A stretch of DNA of 64,000 nucleotides from Kosakonia oryzae (GTDB lineage Bacteria > Pseudomonadota > Gammaproteobacteria > Enterobacterales > Enterobacteriaceae), in assembly GCF_001658025.2 (NCBI RefSeq), contig NZ_CP014007.2, positions 5,332,001 through 5,396,000 on the forward strand, given 5' to 3'. Both the position numbers and the translations under genes were made by a program. Below the pieces are notes generated by a model, which made no database searches, was not told the DNA's origin, and saw nothing but the letters and a program-made list of their open reading frames with translations. This document shows, one piece after another, positions 9,769-19,340 of the stretch (positions within the stretch are counted from its first letter, which is position 1; every line of letters begins with the position of its first letter).

Positions 9769-10069
9769 TCCTGACAGGTCGCGGTAAGCTGAGCTTACCC
9801 GGCCCGCCATTGTTTCCATATCAGTTTTGCTATTCTGCCCCTGTCCCAATGTAGCGCTCCCCACCGTGATGCATCGCAAACGTTAATGATTTCAGCACAT
9901 TTCGCAGTACAACATACCGCCACTTTCGGCAAAAACAAGCGGGTTCAAAAGCTATAAACCGGCTTTACGAGCAGCCTTCCAAATTTGTGCTTTCCACAAA
10001 ATCAGCCGTTCCCATTTCATAAAAACCAGGCTATAAAACTGGATATTTATACAGATAAAGGTGAGCGGA
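9769..10069. promoter_or_regulatory. Esterase promoter region with LexA-like box
   Basis: About 300 bp with no gene. At 10039-10054 lies CTGGATATTTATACAG, which fits the LexA (SOS) operator form CTG-N10-CAG with an AT-rich centre and differs little from the consensus CTGTATATATATACAG. TATAAA at 10032-10037 is a candidate -10, which would place the box over the transcription start, as expected for repression. The ribosome site AAGGTGAGCGG follows directly. Regulation by LexA is an inference. Confidence 0.5.
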
Positions 10070-10981
10070 ATGGCACTGGAAAAAGGCATTGCCGGGTTGG
10101 TGAGCGACTTTATCGCCGCCGGGCGCCCCTCGGCGCGCGCCAGAAGTATTGATGAACGGCGCGCGGGTTATATTGCCAGCACGTCACTTGCCGGGGAAAC
10201 GGAAACCCGCGTTCAGGTTGAAGACGTTACGCTTGAAGGTGTGACGCTGCGCGTGTTCTCGCCGCTGGAGGCCAACGGTAAACTGCCTGCACTGATCTAT
10301 TACCACGGCGGCTGTTTTATCAGCGGCGGGTTCGCCACGCATGATAACCAGTTGCGCCAGTTAGCGTGGTACAGCGGCTGTCGGGTGATTGCCGTGCAGT
10401 ATCGGCTCGCGCCGGAACATCGCTGGCCTGCCGCGCACGATGATGCGCTACAGGGTGCAGAGGTGATTTGGAAAAATGCCGAGCACCTCAACATTGATCC
10501 GCAACGAATTACGCTGGCGGGCGACAGCGCAGGCGGGCATCTGGCGCTGGTCACGGCACTACGATTGAAGGCGGCGGCGGTCTGGCAACCCGCGCAACTG
10601 GTGTTGATCTACCCGATGCTGGATGCCACGGCCTATTTCGATAGCTATACCTTTAACGGTTCTGATTATGTCATTACCCGTGATGCGCTGCTGTCAGGCT
10701 ACGAAATGTATCTTGGCGACACTGACCGCCTGCTGTCGGATGTCAGCCCGCTGTGGCGCGATGATTTCGCAGGTCTGCCGCCGGTACACATTATTACGGC
10801 GGAGTTCGATCCGTTGTGCGATGAAGGGGAAGCGTTATACCAGCATATGACGGACCAGGGCGTAAATTGTACCTGTTCCCGCTACCTCGGCGTTATTCAC
10901 GGCTTCTTCCAGCTTGCCGGTATCAGCCAGAGCGCCCGTGATGCCATACAAGACGTGGCCGCACGCGTGGCCAGAGCATAA
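10070..10981 (+). CDS. Alpha/beta hydrolase, hormone-sensitive-lipase (Aes-like) family esterase
   Basis: 303 aa from ATG 10070, which has the ribosome site AAGGTGAG; an in-frame GTG at 10061 is the alternative. Family IV esterase features are the oxyanion motif YYHGG (HGG at residues 79-81) and the nucleophile elbow GDSAGG with Ser153. Asp247 in EFDPLCDEG and His277 in VIHGFF complete the triad. There is no signal peptide, so the enzyme is probably cytoplasmic and acts on short acyl or aryl esters. It is followed after 17 bp by a SnoaL-like gene, probably in one transcript. The pair is not at this position in E. coli. The substrate is unknown. Confidence 0.85.
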   Translation: MALEKGIAGLVSDFIAAGRPSARARSIDERRAGYIASTSLAGETETRVQVEDVTLEGVTLRVFSPLEANGKLPALIYYHGGCFISGGFATHDNQLRQLAWYSGCRVIAVQYRLAPEHRWPAAHDDALQGAEVIWKNAEHLNIDPQRITLAGDSAGGHLALVTALRLKAAAVWQPAQLVLIYPMLDATAYFDSYTFNGSDYVITRDALLSGYEMYLGDTDRLLSDVSPLWRDDFAGLPPVHIITAEFDPLCDEGEALYQHMTDQGVNCTCSRYLGVIHGFFQLAGISQSARDAIQDVAARVARA

Positions 10982-10998
10982 AACCCAAAGGAGAGCCG

Positions 10999-11337
10999 AT
11001 GTCTGTCGTAAGCCCCGTAGAACAGCAGTTCGCCGCTTACAATGCCCATAATATTGAAGCGTTCGTTGCATGCTTTAGTGAAGATTTCACCGCCTACCGA
11101 TTGCCCTCCACTGTGCCATCGCTGCAAGGGCGGGAAGCCTTACGCGCGTTCTATGCCCGGCACCGTTTTAATAACCCGGCACTCCGCGCAGAGCTACTCT
11201 CGCGTACGGTGATGGGTAATAAGGTGTTCGATCACGAAAAAATCTACGGCATTGGCGAATCGGTCATCGAAAATATGGCGGTTTATGAAGTGCAGGATGG
11301 GCGCATCACCACCGCGTGGTTTTTCTTTGCGCAGTGA
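10999..11337 (+). CDS. SnoaL / nuclear transport factor 2-like protein
   Basis: 112 aa single-domain protein of the NTF2/SnoaL cone fold. The opening SPVEQQFAAYNAHNIEAFVACFSEDF and the block FYARHRFNNP resemble members annotated as steroid delta-isomerase-like. AAAGGAG stands 7 bp before the ATG. Proteins of this fold range from isomerases to binding proteins, and no catalytic assignment is safe. Its close spacing to the esterase suggests a shared small-molecule substrate or shared stress regulation. Confidence 0.75.
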   Translation: MSVVSPVEQQFAAYNAHNIEAFVACFSEDFTAYRLPSTVPSLQGREALRAFYARHRFNNPALRAELLSRTVMGNKVFDHEKIYGIGESVIENMAVYEVQDGRITTAWFFFAQ

Positions 11338-11384
11338 GGAGCAGCAATAAGGCTGCGCGCCTGCATCAACAAGCGCGCGGTCGG

Positions 11385-12374
11385 TTACTCTTCTTCGTTG
11401 CCGCCTTCTTCATAAGGACCAAAAGGTTTTGCGGGCAGTACGATGTAAATCCCTTCGAAAATTGCGCCCTGCTTACCCTCGCCAAACAACTCAACCTGAA
11501 GCTGCACGCGCGCTTTACGCCCGCGCGCCAGGCGATCGAGATCGCCGCTTAGCGAACCGAGATCGGCAATCGCGCTGGGTTTACCCGTAATTGGCGTGCT
11601 GTATCGAATGTGCGCATCTGCCAGAATAATGGTGCCGCCGAGATGGCGTTCACGCAGCATCAGCCAGATTAGCCCCCAGCCAGTGAGCGTCGCCAGCGAA
11701 AACAGGCTGCCGGCAAACAGCGTATGGTGCGGGTTCTGGTTGCCGGTCTCCGGCATAGTGGTGATGAATTTCTGCCCGGTGTACTGCTGAATACGCACGC
11801 CCATCTTTTCGCTCAGCGGAATATGCTCGTACCAGGCTTGTTGCAACTGCCCGCACCAGTCGCCGCGATGCAGAATATCGTCCAGCGTAGCCACGGGTTT
11901 GATCATCAAAAAATGGCGCACCGGCGTGGTTTGCGGCGCAGTGATCTCCCCTTCATTGATAAACCCGAGCTTGGCAAAAAACTCTACGGCATCTTCGCGG
12001 GCGCTACAGGTCACCCGTTTAACCCCTTCCTGGCGGGCCACGGATTCCAGCGTCATCGCCATCAACGTACCCAGCCCTTTATCCTGCACAGAAGGGTGAA
12101 CGGCCATAAAACGGATTGAGGCTTCATTGTCGGCGTTGATATACAGCCTGCCGACCGCCACCATGTTGCCCTCTTCATCAACCACCATCTGGTGATGCGC
12201 CATGGCATCCCATGCATCGCGTTCGGAACCTTTTGGCTGATGCAGGGGTTTGCGCAGCATTTCCCAGCGGAACTGGTAATAACGCTCTAACTCTTCTTCA
12301 GTCTGCGGTACACGGAGGTGATACATAGCGGTGTTCTCTCTTGTGACTCTGGGCCACGCCGCAAGCTGGCTCAT
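11385..12374 (-). CDS. fabY: Bifunctional GNAT/hotdog protein FabY (YiiD)
   Basis: 329 aa, as in E. coli. The N-terminal half (about 17-160) is a GNAT acyltransferase domain ([19 protein letters not shown]). The C-terminal half is a hotdog-fold thioesterase-like domain ([21 protein letters not shown] region). In E. coli FabY provides a FabH-independent route for initiating fatty acid synthesis from malonyl-ACP. The ATG at 12374 overlaps the dtd stop (ATGA) and is preferred over the longer frame. Last of four overlapping genes on the minus strand. Confidence 0.93.
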   Translation of the reverse strand: MSQLAAWPRVTRENTAMYHLRVPQTEEELERYYQFRWEMLRKPLHQPKGSERDAWDAMAHHQMVVDEEGNMVAVGRLYINADNEASIRFMAVHPSVQDKGLGTLMAMTLESVARQEGVKRVTCSAREDAVEFFAKLGFINEGEITAPQTTPVRHFLMIKPVATLDDILHRGDWCGQLQQAWYEHIPLSEKMGVRIQQYTGQKFITTMPETGNQNPHHTLFAGSLFSLATLTGWGLIWLMLRERHLGGTIILADAHIRYSTPITGKPSAIADLGSLSGDLDRLARGRKARVQLQVELFGEGKQGAIFEGIYIVLPAKPFGPYEEGGNEEE

Positions 12375-12808
12375 ATCTGCAACCAGAATGTGACAGGACC
12401 ATCGTTGACCAGCGAAACCTGCATATCGGCAGCGAATCGCCCGGTTTGCGTTTCCATCTGCTGGCTGCGGCAACGTTCGACAAAGTAGTTATACAGCGCT
12501 TCCGCTTTATCCGGCGCGGCGCCTCTGGAAAACCCAGGGCGCATTCCGCGTTCGGTATCCGCCGCCAGCGTAAATTGCGACACCACCAGCACGCTCCCAC
12601 CCGCCTGCTGGACGTTAAGATTCATTTTTCCTTCAGTGTCGCTAAAAATGCGATACCCCAGCACTCGCTCGCACAGGCGGTTCGCTTTTTGTTCATCGTC
12701 TTCCCTTTCGACCCCTAACAACACTAAAAGTCCCGGGCCAATTTCGCCCGTCACCTCGCCCGCCACGCTAACACTTGCGCGGGAAACACGTTGAATTAAT
12801 GCAATCAT
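12371..12808 (-). CDS. dtd: D-aminoacyl-tRNA deacylase
   Basis: 145 aa. Removes D-amino acids (and glycine from tRNA-Ala) from mischarged tRNAs. The conserved SQFTLAADT motif near residue 78 and the C-terminal GPVTFWLQI, which carries the cross-subunit Gly-cisPro element that rejects L-amino acids, are both present. It overlaps yihY upstream and fabY downstream by 4 bp each, so it is translated in series with them. Confidence 0.97.
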   Translation of the reverse strand: MIALIQRVSRASVSVAGEVTGEIGPGLLVLLGVEREDDEQKANRLCERVLGYRIFSDTEGKMNLNVQQAGGSVLVVSQFTLAADTERGMRPGFSRGAAPDKAEALYNYFVERCRSQQMETQTGRFAADMQVSLVNDGPVTFWLQI

Positions 12809-13677
12809 GGTTGGTCTGCTTCTTCTTGCTGTGCGGCTATTTTGAGTTTTCGGTATTCACCGAGAGTGACAGTTATTTCTGCACCTAGCAAGACGATACA
12901 CCAGGTCCAGTAAACCCAGAGGAATAAAATCGGGATGACAGCCAGCACGCCATAAATAAGCTGGTAGGAAGGGAACATGGTGATATAGAGGCCAAACACT
13001 TTCTTGCCCAGCTCGAACAACAGCGCCGCGACAAAGGCACCGATAATAGCGTCGCGGTTAGGCACCCGCGTCGTGGGAACAATGCTGTAAAGCAGCCAGA
13101 AAGAGAGCCAGGATAAAATCAGCGGGAAAATCCGCAGCACATCATCAATCACGCTGTTCAGTTCACTGGCCCAGCGCAGCGACAGCAAATAGGAACTAAT
13201 AGCAAGGCTGGCGCCCGCCAGCAGTGGCCCAAGCGTGAGGATCATCCAGTAAACCGCAAATGAGTAAACATGCGGGCGAACCCGCGTGCTGCGCCAGATA
13301 GTGTTCAGCGCCGTATCAATGGAGTACATCAACAGCAGCGATGTCACAATCAGCCCGCACGCACCGACAGCGGTCATTTTGGTGGAGTTCGCCACAAACT
13401 GCTCGATATAGTTCTGAATCACATCACCGGTTGCCGGAATGAAATTGGCAAACACAAAATGACGTAGCTGAAGGCTGATTTCAGAAAACATCGGAAATGC
13501 AGCAAACAGCGCGACTATCACAGCGATCAGCGGCACCAGCGAGAGCAACGAGACGTAAGCGAGGTTCCCCGCCAGCGTCGTCATATGATCTTCATCGATA
13601 CGCTGCCAGAGTAGTTTTAACCATGACCACAATGCGCACGCGCGATGTCTGGCATGCTGCCGAACGTTTTTTAGCAT
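12805..13677 (-). CDS. yihY: YihY/BrkB-family inner membrane protein
   Basis: 290 aa with six predicted membrane helices and the family signatures [17 protein letters not shown] near residue 33 and [10 protein letters not shown] near 225. The family was once labelled RNase BN, but that enzyme is now assigned to another gene; the function of YihY is unknown. The C-terminus is hydrophilic. It overlaps yihX by 7 bp and dtd by 4 bp. Confidence 0.93.
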   Translation of the reverse strand: MLKNVRQHARHRACALWSWLKLLWQRIDEDHMTTLAGNLAYVSLLSLVPLIAVIVALFAAFPMFSEISLQLRHFVFANFIPATGDVIQNYIEQFVANSTKMTAVGACGLIVTSLLLMYSIDTALNTIWRSTRVRPHVYSFAVYWMILTLGPLLAGASLAISSYLLSLRWASELNSVIDDVLRIFPLILSWLSFWLLYSIVPTTRVPNRDAIIGAFVAALLFELGKKVFGLYITMFPSYQLIYGVLAVIPILFLWVYWTWCIVLLGAEITVTLGEYRKLKIAAQQEEADQP

Positions 13678-14270
13678 AACTGCTTCGCGAAATAATCGGG
13701 GATCGTCGTTTTGCCCGTCACCAGAATACTGGTAATACCCAACTGCTCTGCACCGGCGATATTGTCAGCATTGTCATCGAAAAAGATGGCATCGTCGGCA
13801 GAAAAGCCTTCAAGTGATAATACTTGCTGATAAATGCGCGCTTCGGGCTTACGCATCCCCATTTCCTGGGAAAGATAGATATGGTCGGCAGCAGCCTGGA
13901 TTTCAGGATATTGCTCCGGCCAGTAAGTGGTATGCAGGCGGTTGGTATTCGACAGAACCACCACGCGATGCCCCTGGGCGCGCAACTTGTGCATGATGTC
14001 GATAACCTCGCTACGCAGAGCGACAAACACCGCCTGCCAGCCGGTAGAAAATTGCTCGTAGCTCAGCGGCATTTCCATCTCTTCACACAGCGCTTTGGCA
14101 AAATCTTCGTCGCTGATCTCTCCGCGCTCATGCTGATGAAAAGCTTCGCCCATGGTAAAGCTCTGCTTCAAATTCGCCAGCGGCACACGGCTGAAATCAC
14201 TCCAGGCACCCAGCACCCGGTTAAAGTCGATATCGACAATCACATTACCTAAATCAAAGATATAGAGCAT
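13671..14270 (-). CDS. yihX: HAD-like alpha-D-glucose-1-phosphate phosphatase YihX
   Basis: 199 aa cytoplasmic HAD-superfamily phosphatase. Motif I is FDLGNVIVD (nucleophile Asp6), motif II is VVLSNTN, the lysine lies in [10 protein letters not shown], and motif IV is FFDDNADN. In E. coli YihX hydrolyses alpha-glucose-1-phosphate. First gene of the overlapping yihX-yihY-dtd-fabY series; AGAGAGAA upstream serves as ribosome site. Confidence 0.96.
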   Translation of the reverse strand: MLYIFDLGNVIVDIDFNRVLGAWSDFSRVPLANLKQSFTMGEAFHQHERGEISDEDFAKALCEEMEMPLSYEQFSTGWQAVFVALRSEVIDIMHKLRAQGHRVVVLSNTNRLHTTYWPEQYPEIQAAADHIYLSQEMGMRKPEARIYQQVLSLEGFSADDAIFFDDNADNIAGAEQLGITSILVTGKTTIPDYFAKQLC

Positions 14271-14353
14271 TTCTCTCTCCTTGCCAGCCGTGGAGAGTTA
14301 ACTGTAGCGGTAAAGTGTGAAATTGAATAGTTTACCGTCTCACATGCGGGCAT

Positions 14354-14386
14354 AAAAAAAGCCGCTGAATATCAGCGGCTTTTTCA
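14354..14386. terminator. Bidirectional intrinsic terminator after typA
   Basis: AGCCGCTGA-ATA-TCAGCGGCT stem with A7 on the left and T5 on the right. On the minus strand it ends the typA transcript with a T-run. Confidence 0.9.
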
Positions 14387-14402
14387 CGGAAAAGAGGAGA
14401 AA

Positions 14403-16226
14403 TTACTCTTCTTTTGCACCGCGCATTGCGCGTTTACGATCGTTTTCCGTCAGGTGACGTTTACGAATACGGATAGACAGCGGGGTCACTTCTACCAGTT
14501 CGTCGTCATCGATGAACTCCAGAGCTTGCTCCAGGGTCATCTTAACCGGCGGAACCAGAACCGTTGCTTCGTCCGTACCGGACGCACGCATGTTGGTCAG
14601 TTTCTTACCGGTCAGGCAGTTTACCGTCAGGTCGTTAGAACGGCTATGAATACCAATGATCTGGCCTTCATAAACTTCCGCACCGTGACCAAGGAACAAC
14701 TTACCGCGATCCTGCAAACCGAACAGCGCGAACGCTACCGCTTTACCCTGACCGTTGGAGATCAGTACGCCGTTGTTACGCTGGCCAACTTCGCCCGGAC
14801 GAACATCGTCGTAGTGGCTGAAGGTGGAGTACAGCAGACCGGTACCGGAAGTCATGGTCATGAACTCAGAACGGAAGCCGATCAGGCCACGGCTTGGGAT
14901 CACGTAGTCGAGACGTACGCGGCCTTTGCCATCCGGATTCATGTTTTTCAGGTCGCCTTTACGCTCGCCCAGCGCCTGCATGACAGAACCCTGGTGCTGC
15001 TCTTCAACGTCCAGCGTCACGTTTTCAAACGGTTCCTGGCGACGGCCGTCGATTTCACGGAAGATAACTTTCGGACGGGAAACCGCCATCTCGAAACCTT
15101 CACGACGCATGTTCTCGATCAGAACAGACAGGTGCAGCTCACCACGACCGGAAACGCGGAATGCATCAGCGTCTTCGGTTTCTTCCACGCGCAGCGCAAC
15201 GTTGTGCACCAGCTCTTTGTTCAGGCGGTCAAGGATCTGACGTGAAGTCACGTACTTACCTTCTTTACCACAGAACGGAGAGGTGTTGACGTTGAAGAAC
15301 ATGGTTACGGTCGGCTCATCAACAGACAGCGCCGGCAGCGCTTCCACATTCTGCGGGTCGCAGATGGTGTCGGAGATGTTCAGTTCGCCCAGACCGGTGA
15401 TCGCGATGATATCGCCAGCTTCGGCGATTTCGCTGTCGATACGTTCCAGACCCAGGTGGGTCAGCACTTTACCGACTTTACCGTTGCGGGTTTTGCCTTC
15501 GCTATCAATGATAGTAACCTGCTGGTTCGGCTTCACTTTACCGCGTTTGATACGACCAATGCCGATAACACCAACGTAGTTGTTATAGTCGAGCTGGGAG
15601 ATCTGCATTTGCAGGGTCCCGTCGAGATCGACGTTCGGTGCCGGTACATGGTCAACAATCGCCTGATACAGCGGGGTCATGTCTTCAGCCATGTTTTCAT
15701 GGTCCAAACCCGCGATACCGTTCAACGCAGAAGCGTAAACGATCGGGAAGTCCAGCTGTTCGTCGGTCGCGTCGAGGTTAACGAACAGGTCGAAGACCTG
15801 ATCAACAACCCAGTCCGGACGCGCGCCAGGACGGTCAACTTTGTTGATTACCACAATCGGCTTGAGGCCATGGGCAAATGCTTTTTTGGTCACGAAGCGC
15901 GTTTGCGGCATCGGGCCGTCAAACGCATCAACCACCAGCAGCACGGAATCGACCATGGACATCACACGCTCAACTTCACCACCGAAGTCGGCGTGCCCAG
16001 GGGTATCAACGATGTTGATACGGTAATCATTCCATTTGATAGCGGTGTTTTTCGCGAGGATGGTAATCCCACGCTCTTTCTCCAAATCGTTGGAGTCCAT
16101 CACACGCTCTTGAGTTTCAGCACGTTCGTCGAACGTACCGGATTGCTGCAGCAGCTTGTCAACCAGGGTTGTTTTACCGTGGTCAACGTGAGCAATGATG
16201 GCGATGTTACGCAGATTTTCGATCAC
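14403..16226 (-). CDS. typA: Ribosome-associated translational GTPase TypA/BipA
   Basis: 607 aa, the E. coli length. EF-G-like GTPase that binds 70S ribosomes and helps 50S assembly, notably at low temperature and under stress. G motifs are [10 protein letters not shown] (residues 15-24), [14 protein letters not shown] and NKVDR. The EF-G-like domains and the BipA-specific C-terminal domain follow ([12 protein letters not shown]). It is divergent from glnA across a 381-bp control region and has its own terminator downstream. Confidence 0.98.
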   Translation of the reverse strand: MIENLRNIAIIAHVDHGKTTLVDKLLQQSGTFDERAETQERVMDSNDLEKERGITILAKNTAIKWNDYRINIVDTPGHADFGGEVERVMSMVDSVLLVVDAFDGPMPQTRFVTKKAFAHGLKPIVVINKVDRPGARPDWVVDQVFDLFVNLDATDEQLDFPIVYASALNGIAGLDHENMAEDMTPLYQAIVDHVPAPNVDLDGTLQMQISQLDYNNYVGVIGIGRIKRGKVKPNQQVTIIDSEGKTRNGKVGKVLTHLGLERIDSEIAEAGDIIAITGLGELNISDTICDPQNVEALPALSVDEPTVTMFFNVNTSPFCGKEGKYVTSRQILDRLNKELVHNVALRVEETEDADAFRVSGRGELHLSVLIENMRREGFEMAVSRPKVIFREIDGRRQEPFENVTLDVEEQHQGSVMQALGERKGDLKNMNPDGKGRVRLDYVIPSRGLIGFRSEFMTMTSGTGLLYSTFSHYDDVRPGEVGQRNNGVLISNGQGKAVAFALFGLQDRGKLFLGHGAEVYEGQIIGIHSRSNDLTVNCLTGKKLTNMRASGTDEATVLVPPVKMTLEQALEFIDDDELVEVTPLSIRIRKRHLTENDRKRAMRGAKEE

Positions 16227-16332
16227 AACTTTGCCTCAGGCATTAGAAATAGCGCGTTATTGTACACGTATTAATCGAAGGACAAAACAGGATCACAAAC
16301 ATCCTCCGCAAACAAGTATTGCAGAGTTGCTT

Positions 16333-16348
16333 TGTGATCGCTTTCACG
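16333..16348 (+). promoter_or_regulatory. CRP site upstream of glnA
   Basis: TGTGATCGCTTTCACG matches the CRP consensus TGTGA-N6-TCACA with one mismatch in the right arm. E. coli glnAp1 is CRP-activated from an equivalent site about 70 bp upstream of its -10; here the presumed glnAp1 -10 (TATATT) is at 16415-16420. Confidence 0.7.
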
Positions 16349-16377
16349 GAGCGTTAAAAGGGCCGCTAACAAAAAAT

Positions 16378-16426
16378 TGCACCAATAAGGTGCTTAATGT
16401 TCACATGAAAGCACTATATTGGTGCA
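16378..16426 (+). promoter_or_regulatory. Two NtrC enhancer sites upstream of glnA
   Basis: Two 17-bp sites fit the NtrC consensus TGCACC-N5-GGTGCA: TGCACCAATAAGGTGCT (16378-16394) and AGCACTATATTGGTGCA (16410-16426), with centres 32 bp apart. The second overlaps the glnAp1 -10, so phospho-NtrC both represses glnAp1 and activates the sigma-54 promoter from here. Weaker half-sites (GGTGCA at 16440, TTGCAC at 16452) follow. Confidence 0.88.
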
Positions 16427-16497
16427 ATTTAACCATCATGGTGCAGCCCTTTTGCACTATACCGGGCATAATAACGCCTTTTGAGGGGCATTTAAAA

Positions 16498-16515
16498 GTT
16501 GGCATAGATTTCGCT
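16498..16515 (+). promoter_or_regulatory. Sigma-54 promoter glnAp2
   Basis: TTGGCATAGATTTCGCT has the sigma-54 GG (16501-16502) and GC (16513-16514) dinucleotides separated by exactly 10 bp, close to the E. coli glnAp2 sequence. It is driven by NtrC bound at the enhancers about 90-130 bp upstream. The -12 box is TCGC rather than TTGC. Confidence 0.88.
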
Positions 16516-16607
16516 TTATCTATTTTACGGCAACTACGCCAGGTTTCACGCAGTATTTGAAGACCTCGTTACCACGACGACAATGACAAATCCGGGAGAG
16601 TTTAAGT

Positions 16608-18017
16608 ATGTCCGCTGAACACGTTTTGACGATGCTGAATGAGCACGAAGTGAAGTTTGTTGATCTGCGCTTCACCGATACCAAAGGTAAAGAACAGCAC
16701 GTCACTATCCCAGCCCATCAGGTTAATGCTGACTTCTTTGAAGAAGGCAAAATGTTTGATGGTTCTTCGATTGGTGGCTGGAAAGGCATCAACGAATCAG
16801 ACATGGTGCTGATGCCGGACGCGACTACCGCTGTCATTGATCCGTTCTACGAAGAAACAACGCTGATCATCCGTTGCGATATCCTCGAACCAGGCACTAT
16901 GCAGGGTTACGACCGCGACCCGCGTTCCATCGCGAAACGCGCTGAAGAGTACCTGCGTTCTACCGGTCTGGCAGATACCGTTCTGTTTGGGCCAGAGCCG
17001 GAATTCTTCCTGTTCGACGACGTTCGTTTCGGCAGCTCCATTTCCGGTTCCAGCGTTGCTATCGATGATATCGAAGGCGCATGGAACACCTCCACCAAAT
17101 ACGAAGGTGGTAACAAAGGTCACCGTCCGGCTGTTAAAGGCGGTTACTTCCCGGTTCCGCCGGTTGATTCATCACAGGATCTGCGTTCCACCATGTGTCT
17201 GGTGATGGAAGAGATGGGCCTGGTTGTTGAAGCTCACCACCACGAAGTGGCAACTGCTGGTCAGAACGAAGTGGCTACCCGCTTCAACACCATGACCAAA
17301 AAAGCGGACGAAATTCAGATCTACAAATATGTGGTACATAACGTTGCTCACCGCTTCGGTAAAACCGCAACCTTTATGCCAAAACCGATGTTTGGTGATA
17401 ACGGTTCCGGTATGCACTGCCACATGTCCCTGTCCAAGAACGGTACTAACCTGTTCTCTGGCGACAAATATGCAGGCCTGTCTGAAATGGCGCTGTACTA
17501 CATCGGCGGCATAATCAAACACGCTAAAGCTATCAACGCCCTGTCTAACCCGACCACCAACTCCTACAAACGTCTGGTCCCGGGTTATGAAGCGCCGGTA
17601 ATGCTGGCTTACTCTGCCCGTAACCGTTCTGCTTCTATCCGTATTCCGGTCGTTGCCTCTCCGAAAGCACGTCGTATCGAAGTTCGCTTCCCGGATCCGG
17701 CGGCTAACCCGTACCTGTGCTTCGCAGCGCTGCTGATGGCAGGTCTGGATGGTATTAAAAACAAAATCCACCCGGGCGAAGCAATGGACAAAAACCTGTA
17801 TGACCTGCCGCCAGAAGAAGCGAAAGAGATCCCGCAGGTTGCAGGCTCTCTGGAAGAAGCGCTCAACGCGCTGGATGCTGACCGCGAGTTCCTGACTGCC
17901 GGTGGCGTATTCACCGATGACGCTATCGATGCTTACATCGAACTGCGTATCGCTGAGAATGACCGCGTTCGCATGACGCCGCACCCGGTAGAGTTCGAAC
18001 TGTACTACAGCGTTTAA
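16608..18017 (+). CDS. glnA: Glutamine synthetase, type I
   Basis: 469 aa. Converts glutamate, ammonia and ATP to glutamine; dodecamer. Signatures: [10 protein letters not shown] (residues about 49-58), the metal-binding segment [10 protein letters not shown] near 130, MHCHMSL near 270 and the adenylylation loop NLYDLPPEE with the regulatory Tyr near 398, so activity is adjustable by GlnE. The ribosome site is GGGAGAG. Expression is set by NtrC, sigma-54 and CRP sites upstream; glnL and glnG follow in the same direction. Confidence 0.99.
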   Translation: MSAEHVLTMLNEHEVKFVDLRFTDTKGKEQHVTIPAHQVNADFFEEGKMFDGSSIGGWKGINESDMVLMPDATTAVIDPFYEETTLIIRCDILEPGTMQGYDRDPRSIAKRAEEYLRSTGLADTVLFGPEPEFFLFDDVRFGSSISGSSVAIDDIEGAWNTSTKYEGGNKGHRPAVKGGYFPVPPVDSSQDLRSTMCLVMEEMGLVVEAHHHEVATAGQNEVATRFNTMTKKADEIQIYKYVVHNVAHRFGKTATFMPKPMFGDNGSGMHCHMSLSKNGTNLFSGDKYAGLSEMALYYIGGIIKHAKAINALSNPTTNSYKRLVPGYEAPVMLAYSARNRSASIRIPVVASPKARRIEVRFPDPAANPYLCFAALLMAGLDGIKNKIHPGEAMDKNLYDLPPEEAKEIPQVAGSLEEALNALDADREFLTAGGVFTDDAIDAYIELRIAENDRVRMTPHPVEFELYYSV

Positions 18018-18028
18018 AAAATTAAATA

Positions 18029-18196
18029 CTCGGCGGATTTCTTGTCGTAGCAAGGCGGCAACTGAGCGAATCCCCGGGAGCATAGATAACTATGTGACCG
18101 GGGTGAGCGAAGGCAGCCAACGCAGCAACGGCGAGAAAGATGCCAGAGGATTTGTTGCCGTGGAACTTTTAGCCCATCCCTGGATGGGCTTTTTTC
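18029..18196 (+). ncRNA. glnA 3' UTR with palindromic element and terminator, GlnZ-like sRNA candidate
   Basis: Between glnA and glnL lies a nested hairpin (18072-18103): CCCCGG-GAG-CATAG-ATAA-CTATG-TGA-CCGGGG. The flanks (GGCGGCAACTGAGCGAAT, GTGAGCGAAGGCAGCCAACG) resemble a short palindromic repeat family that I know from enterobacterial intergenic regions. A strong terminator AGCCCATCC-CT-GGATGGGCT plus T6 follows at 18170-18195. E. coli and Salmonella release the sRNA GlnZ from this 3' UTR by processing. That this species does so is inferred from position only. Confidence 0.5.
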
Positions 18197-18245
18197 TCCA
18201 CCAACACCCTGTTCTGTCGCATTTTTTACCTATAAAAAGCTATAC

Positions 18246-18262
18246 TGCACTAAATTGGTGCA
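18246..18262 (+). promoter_or_regulatory. NtrC operator at glnL promoter
   Basis: TGCACTAAATTGGTGCA fits the NtrC consensus with one mismatch. It directly follows a TATACT -10-like sequence (18241-18246), consistent with the known repression of glnLp by NtrC. Confidence 0.8.
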
Positions 18263-18282
18263 TATCTCCGGGAGACTGCTAA

Positions 18283-19332
18283 ATGGCAAGCGGCGCGCTG
18301 CCCGATGCTGGGCAGATCCTCAATTCTTTGATCAACAGTATCTTACTGGTTGATGACGAACTGGCGGTGCATTACGCCAACCCTGCAGCACAGCAGTTGC
18401 TGGCGCAGAGCTCGCGTAAATTATTCGGTACACCGCTGCCTGAACTGCTGAGCTACTTTTCACTGAATATCGATTTGATGCGTGAAAGTTTGCATGCAGG
18501 TCAGGGTTTTACCGATAACGAAGTGACTCTCGTGATCGATGGTCGCTCACATATTTTGTCGCTGACGGCGCAACGTTTACCGGACGGTTTAGTCCTGCTG
18601 GAAATGGCGCCAATGGATAATCAACGACGTCTGAGCCAGGAACAATTGCAGCACGCCCAACAGGTGGCTGCGCGTGATCTGGTGCGTGGACTGGCGCATG
18701 AAATTAAAAACCCGCTTGGCGGGTTACGCGGTGCGGCGCAACTGCTGAGCAAAGCGCTGCCCGATCCGGCGTTGATGGAATACACCAAAGTTATTATTGA
18801 GCAGGCCGACCGTCTGCGAAATCTGGTGGATCGTCTGTTAGGCCCACAGCAGCCGGGAATGCATGTTACCGAAAGCATTCATAAAGTTGCCGAACGCGTA
18901 GTGAAACTGGTGTCGATGGAACTGCCGGACAATGTAACGCTGGTTCGCGATTACGATCCGAGTTTACCGGAGTTGGCCCACGATCCAGACCAAATTGAAC
19001 AGGTTTTACTGAATATCGTCCGCAACGCTCTGCAAGCGCTGGGGCCGGAAGGGGGCGAAATTATTCTGCGTACCCGTACCTCCTTCCAGTTAACGCTGCA
19101 CGGAATTCGCTATCGCCTCGCGGCGAGAATAGATGTGGAAGATAACGGCCCAGGTATTCCGTCGCATCTCCAGGATACGCTGTTCTATCCCATGGTGAGC
19201 GGGCGTGAGGGCGGTACCGGGCTGGGATTATCTATCGCACGCAGTTTGATTGATCAACATTCTGGCAAAATTGAATTCACCAGTTGGCCAGGTCATACCG
19301 AATTCTCGGTATTTCTGCCTATTCGGAAGTAG
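18283..19332 (+). CDS. glnL: Nitrogen regulation sensor kinase/phosphatase NtrB
   Basis: 349 aa cytoplasmic histidine kinase. A PAS domain (about 10-110) is followed by the dimerisation/phosphoacceptor helix [14 protein letters not shown] with His139. The ATPase domain has N box [17 protein letters not shown] and [10 protein letters not shown]. It phosphorylates NtrC under nitrogen limitation and dephosphorylates it when bound by GlnB. GGGAG precedes the ATG. It lies 8 bp before glnG. Confidence 0.98.
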   Translation: MASGALPDAGQILNSLINSILLVDDELAVHYANPAAQQLLAQSSRKLFGTPLPELLSYFSLNIDLMRESLHAGQGFTDNEVTLVIDGRSHILSLTAQRLPDGLVLLEMAPMDNQRRLSQEQLQHAQQVAARDLVRGLAHEIKNPLGGLRGAAQLLSKALPDPALMEYTKVIIEQADRLRNLVDRLLGPQQPGMHVTESIHKVAERVVKLVSMELPDNVTLVRDYDPSLPELAHDPDQIEQVLLNIVRNALQALGPEGGEIILRTRTSFQLTLHGIRYRLAARIDVEDNGPGIPSHLQDTLFYPMVSGREGGTGLGLSIARSLIDQHSGKIEFTSWPGHTEFSVFLPIRK

Positions 19333-19340
19333 AGGTGTTT

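Noticed and set aside
14454-16274. Long plus-strand frames opposite typA
   Set aside because: Antisense shadows; typA on the minus strand has full-length family similarity.
17172-18083. 303-codon minus-strand frame opposite glnA
   Set aside because: Antisense shadow of glnA caused by codon bias.
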